NCBI RefSeq assembly: GCF_000830985.1
Contig: NZ_CP007151.1
Span: 3,844,001-3,908,000 of the forward strand
DNA length: 64,000 bases
Reading direction: 5' to 3'
From: Marinobacter similis
GTDB lineage: Bacteria > Pseudomonadota > Gammaproteobacteria > Pseudomonadales > Oleiphilaceae
This document shows, piece after piece, positions 18,440 to 27,415 of this stretch. Position numbers and translations under genes: made by a program. The notes beneath the pieces are model-generated. The model was not told where the DNA came from. It saw nothing but the letters and a program-made list of their open reading frames with translations, and made no database searches. Numbering within the stretch: position 1 is the stretch's first letter; each line of letters opens with the position of its first letter.

Positions 18440-18847
18440 TTAAAGACTCAGTTCAGGCTTTTGAGGAATTGGGGGTGGTGTGAGGGTATCGAGGATGATG
18501 CTGAGATAGCGATCGCGGGAATAAAGGGAGTTGGTGTCAGAAAATGACGATGTTGGCATTACGACATTGCGAAGAAACACCGCAGATAGGCCCGCAATAC
18601 AGCTGCCAACATTTGCGGCAAGAGTACAGTCCGCTGATGTCATGTCATTGCAGATTACAGATCGTCGCCCAGACGCATCGTTGTCTCCTGCGTCTATACC
18701 GCAGTCACCCATATTCATCACATGCGTGCCCTGAGGAAGCGTTTGGTCCGATTCGACATGGGTCAATCCAAGAGCAAATAAAGGCTGAATCACCAATGCC
18801 AACAACAACAGGCGAACAACAGCTTTATGGATCACGACATGTGGCAA
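18440..18847 (-). CDS. Small exported Cys-containing protein upstream of cusB
   Basis: Hypothetical exported protein of about 135 residues. The start is uncertain: TTG at 18,847 or GTG at 18,835; no ATG fits. A signal-like helix (VVRLLLLALVIQPLFALG) precedes a mature part with four Cys (GDCGID, VICNDM, ADCTLA, GSCIAG). The C-terminal part YLSIILDTLTPPPIPQKP resembles the tail of the protein at 4339-4719. It is the gene before cusB, same strand, probably cotranscribed. A copper-related role is inferred from location. Confidence 0.55.
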   Translation of the reverse strand: MPHVVIHKAVVRLLLLALVIQPLFALGLTHVESDQTLPQGTHVMNMGDCGIDAGDNDASGRRSVICNDMTSADCTLAANVGSCIAGLSAVFLRNVVMPTSSFSDTNSLYSRDRYLSIILDTLTPPPIPQKPELSL

Positions 18848-19173
18848 TTCAAGCGACTCATTTGCTAAAGGTTACGAGTTTCGTTGGAAACAGTAAGGCG
18901 TGTCTATCACACGGGTCAAGCACTTTATCTTCTTTCTCTGCTACGGGAGTGCTTGGCACTCCATCAAACCGGATCTATTGATCCTAGTACGCTGTCGGGA
19001 CCTCCAAACCCAACCCTCACCCTACCAAGATAGCCTATAAACCGTTCATTAACCTGTCACCTTAAAACTGAAAAATAAATTTTTTATTTAGAACAATATT
19101 TATTCTAATTTTCAGGGTCATTTCAGGAAATGATGATTAAATAAAATGGACAACCAAAAAGGAGATTACGGTT
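18848..19173. other. AT-rich intergenic region, 326 bp
   Basis: Space between the divergent cus-side and the small exported genes at 19,174 and 19,566. It becomes strongly AT-rich from about 19,070 (AAATAAATTTTTTATTTAG). Promoters for both directions probably lie here. I see no clear dyad, gene or RNA. Confidence 0.5.
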
Positions 19174-19461
19174 ATGAAGAATACACTTTTATTTATTGTA
19201 ACAATTACTCTTTCAACATATACATTTGCTGGAAACATGTCATCAGATGAGGAGATGAAAACCCCACACGATCAGTCTAAAGATAAGCGCTCCTTCGAAA
19301 ACATTCTCAACAATGACGAAATGAAACGTTTACACAAGCAGATGACCCGCTATGGCATGTCCGAACCCGGATTCGAGGCACGCCTGGAGATGACCACCAC
19401 CGACAAAGGCCGGGCGTACCATAGGGCACTGGAAGAAGCAGAGAAAAATACCGCAAGGTGA
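19174..19461 (+). CDS. Small exported hydrophilic protein
   Basis: Hypothetical protein of 95 residues; AAGGAG lies 8 bases before the ATG. Signal peptide MKNTLLFIVTITLSTYTFAG, then a charged mature part rich in Lys, Glu and Met (EMKRLHKQMTRYGMSEPGFEA) with no Cys. Located between the cus and copA units and followed by another small exported protein. No family recognised. Confidence 0.6.
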   Translation: MKNTLLFIVTITLSTYTFAGNMSSDEEMKTPHDQSKDKRSFENILNNDEMKRLHKQMTRYGMSEPGFEARLEMTTTDKGRAYHRALEEAEKNTAR

Positions 19462-19565
19462 TCCCTGCGGCCAAGTTAACTCATGGAGACATGAGTAATT
19501 AAACCAGACGAACCTGAAATCAGGCTGAAATTTTCAACTGATTTCATGGTTAAAAGGGGAATATT

Positions 19566-19742
19566 ATGAAAAAAGTAATGGTGATCGCAGCAATCTCAGC
19601 TTTGTTTTCAACTATGGCCTCAGCCAATTCAGGTTTAGCGGACCGTATTAACGAGGCTCGCACTTACCCCAACAAAACTGTTGAATATAAAAAGATTGAA
19701 ACTTGCATGGAGCACATGAAGAAAAACGAAAAGGTAAGCTAG
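19566..19742 (+). CDS. Very small exported protein with one Cys
   Basis: Short gene of 58 residues. AAGGGG lies just upstream of ATG 19,566. The signal peptide MKKVMVIAAISALFSTMASA is followed by a 38-residue mature part (NSGLADRINEARTYPNKTVE ... TCMEHMKKN) with a CMEHM cluster that could bind copper. It sits about 100 bp after the previous small exported gene and ends about 90 bp before the copA terminator, convergent. Function unknown; the metal link is inferred from residues and place. Confidence 0.6.
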   Translation: MKKVMVIAAISALFSTMASANSGLADRINEARTYPNKTVEYKKIETCMEHMKKNEKVS

Positions 19743-19825
19743 GTTAGATCGCAGAGCAACGAAAATCATGCAAGCGACATGAGCCATAAATACTCATAAA
19801 CTGCATTGCATGATTTAGTTGCAAC

Positions 19826-19862
19826 AAAAAACCGACCCCCGCTCAAATGGCGGTGGTCGGTT
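19826..19862 (-). terminator. Rho-independent terminator of copA
   Basis: On the minus strand, AACCGACCACCGCC pairs imperfectly with GCGGGGGTCGGTT around ATTTGA, followed by TTTTTTG. It lies about 30 bp after the copA stop. Confidence 0.8.
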
Positions 19863-19889
19863 ATCGCTCGTTATCCGAACATTAAAGTG

Positions 19890-22268
19890 TCACCGTTTTG
19901 GCGCCAACCGAATTACCCTTAACCGCAATGCGTTCACGATTACACTAACCGACGACAGCGACATGGCAGCCGCTGCGAAAATCGGGGAAAGCAGTACGCC
20001 AAAAAACGGATAAAGAACACCTGCTGCTATCGGAACACCAGCGGAGTTGTACACGAAAGCAAAAAAGAGATTCTGCCGTATATTGCGCATGGTCGCCAGC
20101 GACAACCGGCGCGCTTCGACGATACCCATCAGGTCGCCACGCAGCAGGGTAATCCCCGCGCTTTCGATGGCCACATCGGTGCCCGTACCCATGGCCACAC
20201 CGACATCCGCGGTTGCCAATGCAGGCGCATCATTTACGCCATCTCCCGCCATCACCACAACACGGCCTTCGTCTTTCAGGCGCTGAACAATCTTGCCCTT
20301 GTCTTCCGGCAAGACTTCCGCCTCCACTTCATCAATATGGAGCTTGCGGGCAACTGCCTCGGCCGAGGTGCGGTTATCGCCAGTCAGCATCACCACCCGA
20401 ATTCCGTCTTTCTGCAGGGCCGAAATGGCGGCCTCGGTGGTTTCCTTCACCGGATCGGAAATCGCCAGCAAGCCCGCGACATTCCCATCGACGGCGACAA
20501 AAATCACGGTGGCGCCATCTTTACGGAGCTGGTCGGCTTCCCTATCAAATCGCGTCGTGTCGACATTCTCTGACTCCATGAGAAGGCGGTTGCCAAGTAG
20601 CACCCGATTGCCGTCGATTCGACCGGTAACCCCTTTGCCATTCGGAGAGTCAAAGCCTTCCGCATCCGGAAGCTTCAGGTCCATCCCCTTGGCTTTATCG
20701 AGAATGGCGTGAGCCAGTGGATGCTCACTACCTTTCTCCAGACCGCCGGCAAGGCGCATCAAATTACTGTCAGAGAAACCGTTTGCCGCGACGATTCGGG
20801 TGACTTGCGGCTTGCCCTCTGTCAACGTGCCGGTTTTATCCACCACCACGGTGTCCACCTTCTCCATACGTTCCAGGGCTTCCGCATCGCGAATGAGTAC
20901 GCCACTTTGGGCACCGCGTCCGACACCCACCATGATGGACATGGGTGTTGCCAAGCCGAGTGCGCAAGGGCAGGCAATGATCAGAACACTGACCGCCGCA
21001 ATCAGCCCGAATGCCATGGGCGGTGCGGGGCCAAAGAATGACCAGACGATGAAGGCGACAATGGCAATCAAAATCACCGCCGGTACAAACCAGCCTGCGA
21101 CCTTGTCGGCCAGCCCCTGGATCGGTGCGCGGCTGCGCTGGGCGCTGGCCACCATCTGAACAATTTGGGACAGCATCGTGTCGCGGCCAACCTTGTCGGC
21201 GCGCATGATGAAGCTGCCCTGCTGGTTAATGCTGCCGCCGATCACCTGGTCGCCGGACTTCTTGCTGACCGCCAGGGGCTCACCGGTCACCATGGACTCA
21301 TCCACGTTGGAGCTGCCTTCCAGTACCTCGCCGTCCAGCGGCACCTTGTCGCCGGGACGCACCCGCAACCGGTCTCCCACCTTGACCTGATCCAACGACA
21401 CATCAGACTCACCGCCATCATCGTCCAGTTTTCTGGCCGTCGCCGGTGCCAGATCCAGCAACGCCTTGATCGCGCCGGAGGTTTTCTCCCGGGCCCGCAA
21501 TTCCAGCACCTGCCCAAGTAACACCAGCACCACGATGACCGCAGCCGCCTCGAAGTAAACGGCGACCGAACCGTCTTCCTGCCGAAAGGCGTCGGGGAAA
21601 ATCTGGGGCGCCAATGTCGCCACCAGGCTGTAGATCAGCGCCACGCCAGTACCAATGGCAATCAGCGTAAACATGTTCAGATTCCGGCTGACCACGGATT
21701 TCCAACCCCGTACGAAGAAGGGCCAACCGCACCAGAGCACCACGGGCGTTGCCAGCACCAGCTGAATCCAGTTGGACATTTGTGGAGCAACGATCTGGTC
21801 AAGGCCGGTGAGATGTCCGCCCATTTCCAGCACCAATACCGGCAGGGCCAGCACCAGGCCAATCCAGAAGCGGCGGGTCATGTCTTTGAGCTCCGCCGAA
21901 GGCTCGTCATCCAGACTTACCTGCTCGGGCTCCAGGGCCATACCGCAGATCGGGCAATCCCCGGGGCCCTGCTGCCGGATTTCCGGATGCATCGGACAGG
22001 TGTACATGGTGCCCGGAGCCACGGGTTCTTCCGGCTTCTGTTCTCCACTGAGGTAGTGTTCCGGATCCTCATCAAACTTTGACTGGCAGCGTGAGGAGCA
22101 GAAGTACCAGGTTTTGCCACCGTGTTCGCTGCGATGCTCTGCCGAGTGGGGATCCACCGACATGCCGCAAACCGGATCCTTGACGGCGTGCGCGCCGGCA
22201 TCTTTGTGATCATGGCTGTGGTTGTGGTTGTGACTGTCGTGATGGTGGACATGTTGATGCTCAGCCAT
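19890..22268 (-). CDS. copA: Copper-exporting P1B-type ATPase with N-terminal YHS and CPMHP metal domains
   Basis: Inner-membrane Cu(I) exporter of 792 residues from ATG 22,268 (GGGAGA upstream). In order: a His-rich tail (HHHDSHNHNHSHDHK), a YHS domain (DPVCGMSVDPHSAEH), a heavy-metal-binding segment (YTCPMHPEIRQQGPGDCPIC), eight helices with the CPC motif (IIACPCALGLATPM), the phosphorylation site DKTGTLTEG, and the hinge MAGDGVNDAPAL. There is no HMA domain; the YHS plus CPMHP front replaces it, as in many marine bacteria. Cotranscribed with the small membrane gene whose end overlaps its start. Confidence 0.93.
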   Translation of the reverse strand: MAEHQHVHHHDSHNHNHSHDHKDAGAHAVKDPVCGMSVDPHSAEHRSEHGGKTWYFCSSRCQSKFDEDPEHYLSGEQKPEEPVAPGTMYTCPMHPEIRQQGPGDCPICGMALEPEQVSLDDEPSAELKDMTRRFWIGLVLALPVLVLEMGGHLTGLDQIVAPQMSNWIQLVLATPVVLWCGWPFFVRGWKSVVSRNLNMFTLIAIGTGVALIYSLVATLAPQIFPDAFRQEDGSVAVYFEAAAVIVVLVLLGQVLELRAREKTSGAIKALLDLAPATARKLDDDGGESDVSLDQVKVGDRLRVRPGDKVPLDGEVLEGSSNVDESMVTGEPLAVSKKSGDQVIGGSINQQGSFIMRADKVGRDTMLSQIVQMVASAQRSRAPIQGLADKVAGWFVPAVILIAIVAFIVWSFFGPAPPMAFGLIAAVSVLIIACPCALGLATPMSIMVGVGRGAQSGVLIRDAEALERMEKVDTVVVDKTGTLTEGKPQVTRIVAANGFSDSNLMRLAGGLEKGSEHPLAHAILDKAKGMDLKLPDAEGFDSPNGKGVTGRIDGNRVLLGNRLLMESENVDTTRFDREADQLRKDGATVIFVAVDGNVAGLLAISDPVKETTEAAISALQKDGIRVVMLTGDNRTSAEAVARKLHIDEVEAEVLPEDKGKIVQRLKDEGRVVVMAGDGVNDAPALATADVGVAMGTGTDVAIESAGITLLRGDLMGIVEARRLSLATMRNIRQNLFFAFVYNSAGVPIAAGVLYPFFGVLLSPIFAAAAMSLSSVSVIVNALRLRVIRLAPKR

Positions 22269-22488
22269 TCTGGTCTCCCTTTTGGTCTGCCGGCCAATCC
22301 GCGAACGCGATGAAATAGAGTAGAACAAGGTTGACGATAGGGATGAGTATCAACACGCCCAACCACCCCGGGTAGCCTGTTCGCTGGCAGATACGCCAAG
22401 CCGGAATCACCACCACAATGGCGATCACCAGCATCCACAACCAGTGCCCGGCCCACATGGTGTTTCCAAACATGTCATTGTTCATCAT
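22261..22488 (-). CDS. Small copper-associated inner-membrane protein
   Basis: Protein of 75 residues with two predicted helices (WLWMLVIAIVVVIPAWRIC and GWLGVLILIPIVNLVLLYF). ICQRTGYPGWLGVLILIPIVN resembles small membrane proteins that accompany copper ATPases. Its stop overlaps the copA start by 8 bp, so translation is probably coupled. A pump accessory role is inferred. Confidence 0.65.
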   Translation of the reverse strand: MMNNDMFGNTMWAGHWLWMLVIAIVVVIPAWRICQRTGYPGWLGVLILIPIVNLVLLYFIAFADWPADQKGDQNG

Positions 22489-22518
22489 GGTAGTGCTCTC
22501 CCTGTCGAATTCTGGTTA

Positions 22519-23870
22519 TTAGTGATGATGAGCATGAGATTCCTCCTGCCCTGGCTGCCCAGCTTTGGCGGTCCTCTTGAGGAAGACCTGTTCAGCCACC
22601 GCAATCACAGCCATGGTGACAACCGCTACGCCGATCACAAACGGGTCAGTATTCAGTTTGACCCAAACGAAGCCACCAAGAGCGAGCAAATCCAGAACAA
22701 TAGCCATCGCAGGCACCCACACATTGGCCTTCACATCCTCCCGCAAATAGCGCAGAACGCCCCAATGGATAGCAATGTCCATGATCAGGTAAAAAATGAT
22801 GCCCAGCGCTGCAATTCGGGACAGGTCGAAGAAGGCCGTGAGGATAAGCCCAAGCACCACGGTATAAACCAGGGTGTGCTTCTGGATGCTACCCGGCATG
22901 CCGAAATGCCTGTGGGGAACCAGCTTCATTTCAGTCAGCATGGCCAACATGCGCGAGACGGCGAAAATACTGGCCAGAATGCCTCCGGCGGTGGCCATCA
23001 TCGCAATGGCAACGGTAAACCAGACGCCATACTCGCCCAATGCGGGGCGCGCAGCGGCCGCCAGGGAGTAGTCCTGCGTCTTGATGATTTCCGCCAGGGA
23101 CAGATTGCTGGCAACGGAGAAACCGACCAGGGTGTAGATCACCACACAGGCGGCGATAGAAATAATGATAGCTCGCCCCACATTCCGCTTGGGGTCTATG
23201 ACTTCTGAGCCGCTATTGGTGATGGTCGTAAAACCTTTGAAGGCCAGAATGCCAAGGGCCGTGGCGCCCAGGAAGTTGCCCACGGTTCCAGCCTTACCAG
23301 TGTTCGAGAAATCCACTGACAGGCTGTCGGCAATCCAGACACCCACCAGCCCGAAAATCAGTATGCCGCCAATCTTCAGAATGCCTATGAAAGACGCCAC
23401 CCCTTGAATCATCCGATTACCTAAGAGATTAATCAGAAACGCGACCAGAATCAGTGAGACGCCAAGAATGGGTACCATACGGCCACTGTCATCGCCCCCG
23501 AACAACTGCATGGTGTAGGAACCGAAGGTGCGCGCAAGAAAGCTTTGGGCGATCACCATCGAAAAATACATCAGCAAGGCGTTAAACGCCGTTGGCAGAC
23601 GATTTCCATAAGCCTTGTGAAGGTACATGCCAATACCCCCGGCTGAGGGATAGGCATTGGAGATTTTGATGTACGAATAAGCGCTGAAACCGACGATCAG
23701 GCGGCAGCGAGAAACGCCAATGGGAAAAGAGCGCCGGTCATCTGCGCCATCTGCCCGGTCAATGCGAAGATACCGGCCCCAATCATGACTCCGGTACCCA
23801 GCATAACGGTTCCCGGGAGTGTGAGACTGCCTTCCTGATAGCGAGTGGTCCTGTCTTGCTCCCTGCTCAT
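22519..23870 (-). CDS. APC-family permease with His tail, frameshifted
   Basis: Amino acid/polyamine-type transporter with about 12 helices, some 450 residues. The start is ATG 23,870 behind AGGAGG; the first frame reads LPGTVMLGTGVMIGAGIFAL, the conserved APC TM1 with its substrate-binding GxGIF-like loop. It breaks near 23,704, and the second frame continues IVGFSAYSYIKISNAYPSAG. One base restores it. The C-terminus ends ESHAHHH. Its place between copA and copB is unusual; it may import a copper ligand or amino acid, but no substrate can be read from the sequence. Confidence 0.8.
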
Positions 23871-23957
23871 TCGCCCTCCTGATACTCTTACTCAAGAACC
23901 CGAAATGCCGCCGACATCTGACTGAGCATTTCAGGTATTTATCCCATATCAAATCCT

Positions 23958-23988
23958 ATAAAAAAGGGCCAGGGGAAGAACCTGGCCC
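23958..23988 (-). terminator. Terminator of copB
   Basis: On the minus strand, GGGCCAGG-TTCTTCC-CCTGGCCC is an 8-bp stem followed by TTTTTT. It lies 12 bp after the copB stop. Confidence 0.85.
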
Positions 23989-23999
23989 AAGACACCTCG

Positions 24000-24749
24000 T
24001 CAGAACGCGATGCGAGCACCGATGACAGCAAACCAATCTTCTGTGCCGCCGCCGCTCGCTTCAGCCAGGTCGGCGCTATCGCCATACTTACGCTCGTGCA
24101 CCACACCCACGTAGGGTGAGAACGCACGGTCGATCAGGTCGTAGCTGAGTCGGAGGCCGGTTTCGGTGGAAACTAATCCCTTGCCGACGCCGATCTCTTC
24201 ATCCTCACTGAAAGCTACTGAGGCATCCAGCGTTGCCGCCAAAATCCAGTAGTTGGTGAACAGCAATTCGTACTCAGCGTCCAGTTCGGCTGACGTATCG
24301 CCATCCTTGCTGACATACAGATTTGCATCGATCTCAAACCATTGGGGCGCCAGCCCGGCCACACCGAGAACCGCATACGTACGGTCCGGCCCCTCGGGCG
24401 TATCGAAACGCACGCCCGCTTTGGCGTCGAAGAATTTGGAGATAGGGATCTGGCCGACCAGCTGGTTTTCCAGCGTTTCGTAGGCCTGCTCCTCTATCTC
24501 GTACTCCCCGGTTGTGAGCAGCCGGACTTTAAAGTCGTCGGTGCCATAGAAGGCATCCGCATTCCAGACGCCCAGCTCCTCGTCATCGTCGCTGTAGCGG
24601 TACTCAAATTCCTCGAATTGAACACCCCAGGTTGTGAGCGGCTGTTTTCGAGCGGTCGTGTCTGAGATCATTTCCTGAGCTGTCACCGCCGTTGAAACAC
24701 CAATAGAGGCAAGGAAGCTGACTGCGACAATTGATCGAATACAGCTCAT
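24000..24749 (-). CDS. copB: Outer-membrane copper resistance protein CopB
   Basis: Outer-membrane beta-barrel protein of 249 residues, CopB family. Signal peptide to TAVTAQ; GGAGG lies before ATG 24,749. Family features: WGVQFEEFEYRYSDDDEELG, LTTGEYEIEEQAYETLENQL, and the C-terminal VIGARIAF with terminal Phe. It lacks the long Met/His-rich N-terminal repeats of Pseudomonas CopB, and no CopA-type multicopper oxidase lies beside it in this window. It closes the metal island; its promoter would have to lie in or beyond the truncated gene next door. Confidence 0.88.
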   Translation of the reverse strand: MSCIRSIVAVSFLASIGVSTAVTAQEMISDTTARKQPLTTWGVQFEEFEYRYSDDDEELGVWNADAFYGTDDFKVRLLTTGEYEIEEQAYETLENQLVGQIPISKFFDAKAGVRFDTPEGPDRTYAVLGVAGLAPQWFEIDANLYVSKDGDTSAELDAEYELLFTNYWILAATLDASVAFSEDEEIGVGKGLVSTETGLRLSYDLIDRAFSPYVGVVHERKYGDSADLAEASGGGTEDWFAVIGARIAF

Positions 24750-24764
24750 ACCTCACCTCCATCT

Positions 24765-25511
24765 TTGGCAATCACGTCTGTTTTGGCTCAGGAATGGTCG
24801 GACTACCGCGACCTGCAGCAGCGCTTGGCTGCCGGGTCTGCCGGCGCGAGCGAGCTCGAGCAGGCGCTCACCGGCTGGTTCAAGCGGCGGATCGTGGTAC
24901 TGCCCAACAGTCACGCCACCGGCGACCAGTCGATTCGGGACATGGTCAATGCCACGCCCCCGGGACTCGACACCCACATGATGGGTATGCAGAACATCAA
25001 GGGCACCGGGCTCGACTTTATCTATCGGTGGCAGGCCTGGGACCGGCATTACCAGGATGGTCAGCAACTGCTGGCGGACGATCCCGCACGCGCCCTTGCG
25101 GCCGCTCGCAGCCTGGCCGCGGTCGAGGATTTTGGCTGGCTGGATTTCGACTACATGACGCCGCTGCTGACCCGGGCGGCGGAGTTGCCGGGCAATCAGA
25201 CCCAGGCCATTCAGTCCGAACTGGCGCTGATTCGCAGTCAGCTAGACCAGTGCTGCGAGCGTCTGCAGCGCGCCGATGCCACCAAGCGCGAGAGCAGCCG
25301 GGGCGAGCGTCTGATCGATGCCCTGGAAGCGGTGCTTGATGCCGGCGCCGCGGTCCGGCGGCGCAAACGGGTCGGGCAAATCTACCGGGACCTGGCGGGT
25401 CAGCGCATCAGTCATGAACGGGCGGCGCTGGAGTTAAAGCAGATCAACCGGTCGCAAAAAGGCGGGTGGCTAAAGGAGCGTTTGTTGCGAGGCGGATCTG
25501 GCTCTGGATGA
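24765..25511 (+). CDS. Uncharacterised protein, probably 5'-truncated at the island edge
   Basis: Open frame of 248 residues with no credible start: TTG 24,765 has no ribosome-binding site and lies 15 bp from the divergent copB start. The protein (EWSDYRDLQQRLAAGSAG, FKRRIVVLPNSHATGDQSIR) is soluble, Arg/Leu/Ala-rich and helical at its end (RGERLIDALEAVLDAGAAVR). GC-rich codon use differs from the copB side. I infer that its 5' part was lost when the metal island inserted. Family not recognised. Confidence 0.55.
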   Translation: MAITSVLAQEWSDYRDLQQRLAAGSAGASELEQALTGWFKRRIVVLPNSHATGDQSIRDMVNATPPGLDTHMMGMQNIKGTGLDFIYRWQAWDRHYQDGQQLLADDPARALAAARSLAAVEDFGWLDFDYMTPLLTRAAELPGNQTQAIQSELALIRSQLDQCCERLQRADATKRESSRGERLIDALEAVLDAGAAVRRRKRVGQIYRDLAGQRISHERAALELKQINRSQKGGWLKERLLRGGSGSG

Positions 25512-25736
25512 ACGCAACAGGAAGGTTATCACTCACCCTCCCGAATCAGCTCTTGGCATTCACCAAAAAAATGCTGAATATAGATTATATAAATTTCAAT
25601 TATAAAATCAGAGGCACTAAAGTGGTCGTCAACGTCAGCACACCACTCCGGAAAGAGCTGTGAAGGCTGACCTCGGAATCCGCTTTAAGTGGGTTCCGTA
25701 CCGACTAAGAAAACCAACGTAGAAAGGATTGAGATC

Positions 25737-27329
25737 ATGCCCTACGCACAAGACGTTGACCAGATTACCTCCCTGTTGAAGCAGCATCCGACCTGGAATG
25801 CCATCAACCCGAAGCACGCCGCCCGCATGCGTGCCCAGAACAAATTCAAGACTGGCCTGGATATCGCCAAGTACACCGCCAAGATCATGCGCGAGGACAT
25901 GGCCAACTACGACAACGACACCGCTCAGTACACCCAGTCCCTGGGCTGCTGGCACGGCTTCATTGGTCAGCAGAAGATGCTGTCCATCAAGAAGCACTTC
26001 GGTTCCACCAAGCGTCGTTACCTGTACCTGTCTGGCTGGATGGTAGCCGCTCTGCGTTCAGAGTTTGGTCCTCTGCCTGACCAGTCCATGCACGAGAAGA
26101 CTGCCGTTTCTGGCTTGATCGAAGAGCTTTACACCTTCCTGCGTCAGGCTGATGCCTGGGAACTGAACCACCTGTTCCGTGCCCTGGAAGAAGCCGAAAA
26201 CGCCGGTGACAACGCCAAGGCCGAAGAACTGATCAAGCAGATCGACAACCACGAAACTCACGTTGTACCGATCATTGCCGACATCGACGCCGGTTTCGGT
26301 AACGCCGAAGCAACTTACCTGCTGGCCAAGCAGATGATCGAGGCGGGTGCCTGCTGCATCCAGATCGAAAACCAGGTTTCTGACGAGAAGCAGTGTGGCC
26401 ACCAGGATGGCAAGGTAACTGTGCCGCACGCTGACTTCCTGTCCAAGATCAACGCTGTACGTCTGGCGTTCCTGGAGCTGGGTGTGGACGACGGTGTTAT
26501 CGTTGCCCGTACTGACTCACTGGGCGCTGGCCTGACCCAGAAGATCGCCGTAACTGAAGAGCCGGGCGACCTGGGCGACCAGTACAACAGCTTCATCGAT
26601 GGCGAAGTGATCGAGAAGGCTGAAGACATCAACAACGGCGACGTTGTTATCAAGCAGAACGGCCAGCTGGTTCGGCCGAAGCGTCTGGCATCTGGCCTGT
26701 TCCAGTTCAAGCCGGGCACTGGCGAAGATCGTGTTGTCCTCGACTGCATCACCAGCCTGCAGAACGGTGCTGACCTGTTGTGGATCGAAACCGAGAAGCC
26801 GCACGTTGGCCAGATCGCAGCCATGGTTAACCGCATCAAGGAAGTTGTGCCCGACGCCAAGCTGGTTTACAACAACAGCCCGTCCTTCAACTGGACTCTG
26901 AACTTCCGTCAGCAGGTATTCGACGCGTGGCAGGAAGAAGGCAAGGACGTTTCTGCATACGACCGTCCGAAGCTGATGAGCGAAGAGTACGACAACACCG
27001 AGCTGGGTCAGCTGGCCGACGAGTGGTGCCGTAACTTCCAGCGTGATGGTTCACGTGAAGCGGGTATCTTCCACCACCTGATCACTTTGCCGACATACCA
27101 CACTGCGGCCCTGTCTACGGACAACCTGGCCAAGGGCTACTTCGGTGATGAAGGCATGCTGGCTTACGTTGCCGGCGTACAGCGCAAGGAAATCCGTCAG
27201 GGCATCGCTACCGTTAAGCACCAGGACATGGCTGGTTCTAACATCGGTGACGACCACAAGGAATTCTTCGCTGGTGATGCGGCTCTGAAGGCCGGTGGTA
27301 AAGACAACACCATGAACCAGTTCGGTTAA
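25737..27329 (+). CDS. aceA: Isocitrate lyase (large type)
   Basis: Glyoxylate-shunt enzyme cleaving isocitrate to glyoxylate and succinate, 530 residues. ATG 25,737 follows AAAGGA by 8 bases. Size and sequence fit the larger isocitrate lyase class of Pseudomonas and Marinobacter relatives. The active-site loop reads DEKQCGHQDGK (KxCGH, Gln in place of the common Lys), and IIADIDAGFGN holds metal-binding Asp. Strong codon bias suggests high expression, fitting growth on acetate, fatty acids or alkanes. Confidence 0.95.
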   Translation: MPYAQDVDQITSLLKQHPTWNAINPKHAARMRAQNKFKTGLDIAKYTAKIMREDMANYDNDTAQYTQSLGCWHGFIGQQKMLSIKKHFGSTKRRYLYLSGWMVAALRSEFGPLPDQSMHEKTAVSGLIEELYTFLRQADAWELNHLFRALEEAENAGDNAKAEELIKQIDNHETHVVPIIADIDAGFGNAEATYLLAKQMIEAGACCIQIENQVSDEKQCGHQDGKVTVPHADFLSKINAVRLAFLELGVDDGVIVARTDSLGAGLTQKIAVTEEPGDLGDQYNSFIDGEVIEKAEDINNGDVVIKQNGQLVRPKRLASGLFQFKPGTGEDRVVLDCITSLQNGADLLWIETEKPHVGQIAAMVNRIKEVVPDAKLVYNNSPSFNWTLNFRQQVFDAWQEEGKDVSAYDRPKLMSEEYDNTELGQLADEWCRNFQRDGSREAGIFHHLITLPTYHTAALSTDNLAKGYFGDEGMLAYVAGVQRKEIRQGIATVKHQDMAGSNIGDDHKEFFAGDAALKAGGKDNTMNQFG

Positions 27330-27376
27330 TCGATCGGTTCGGTTGTCACTCCCGGAGTTATCCGGGAGTTATCCAG

Positions 27377-27405
27377 AAAAGCCCCGCCAAGTGCGGGGCT
27401 TTTTT
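27377..27405. terminator. Bidirectional terminator between aceA and the M48 gene
   Basis: GCCCCGC-CAAGT-GCGGGGC flanked by AAAA on the left and seven T on the right. It can serve aceA on plus and the M48 protease on minus. Confidence 0.88.
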
Positions 27406-27415
27406 GTGTCTGCAG

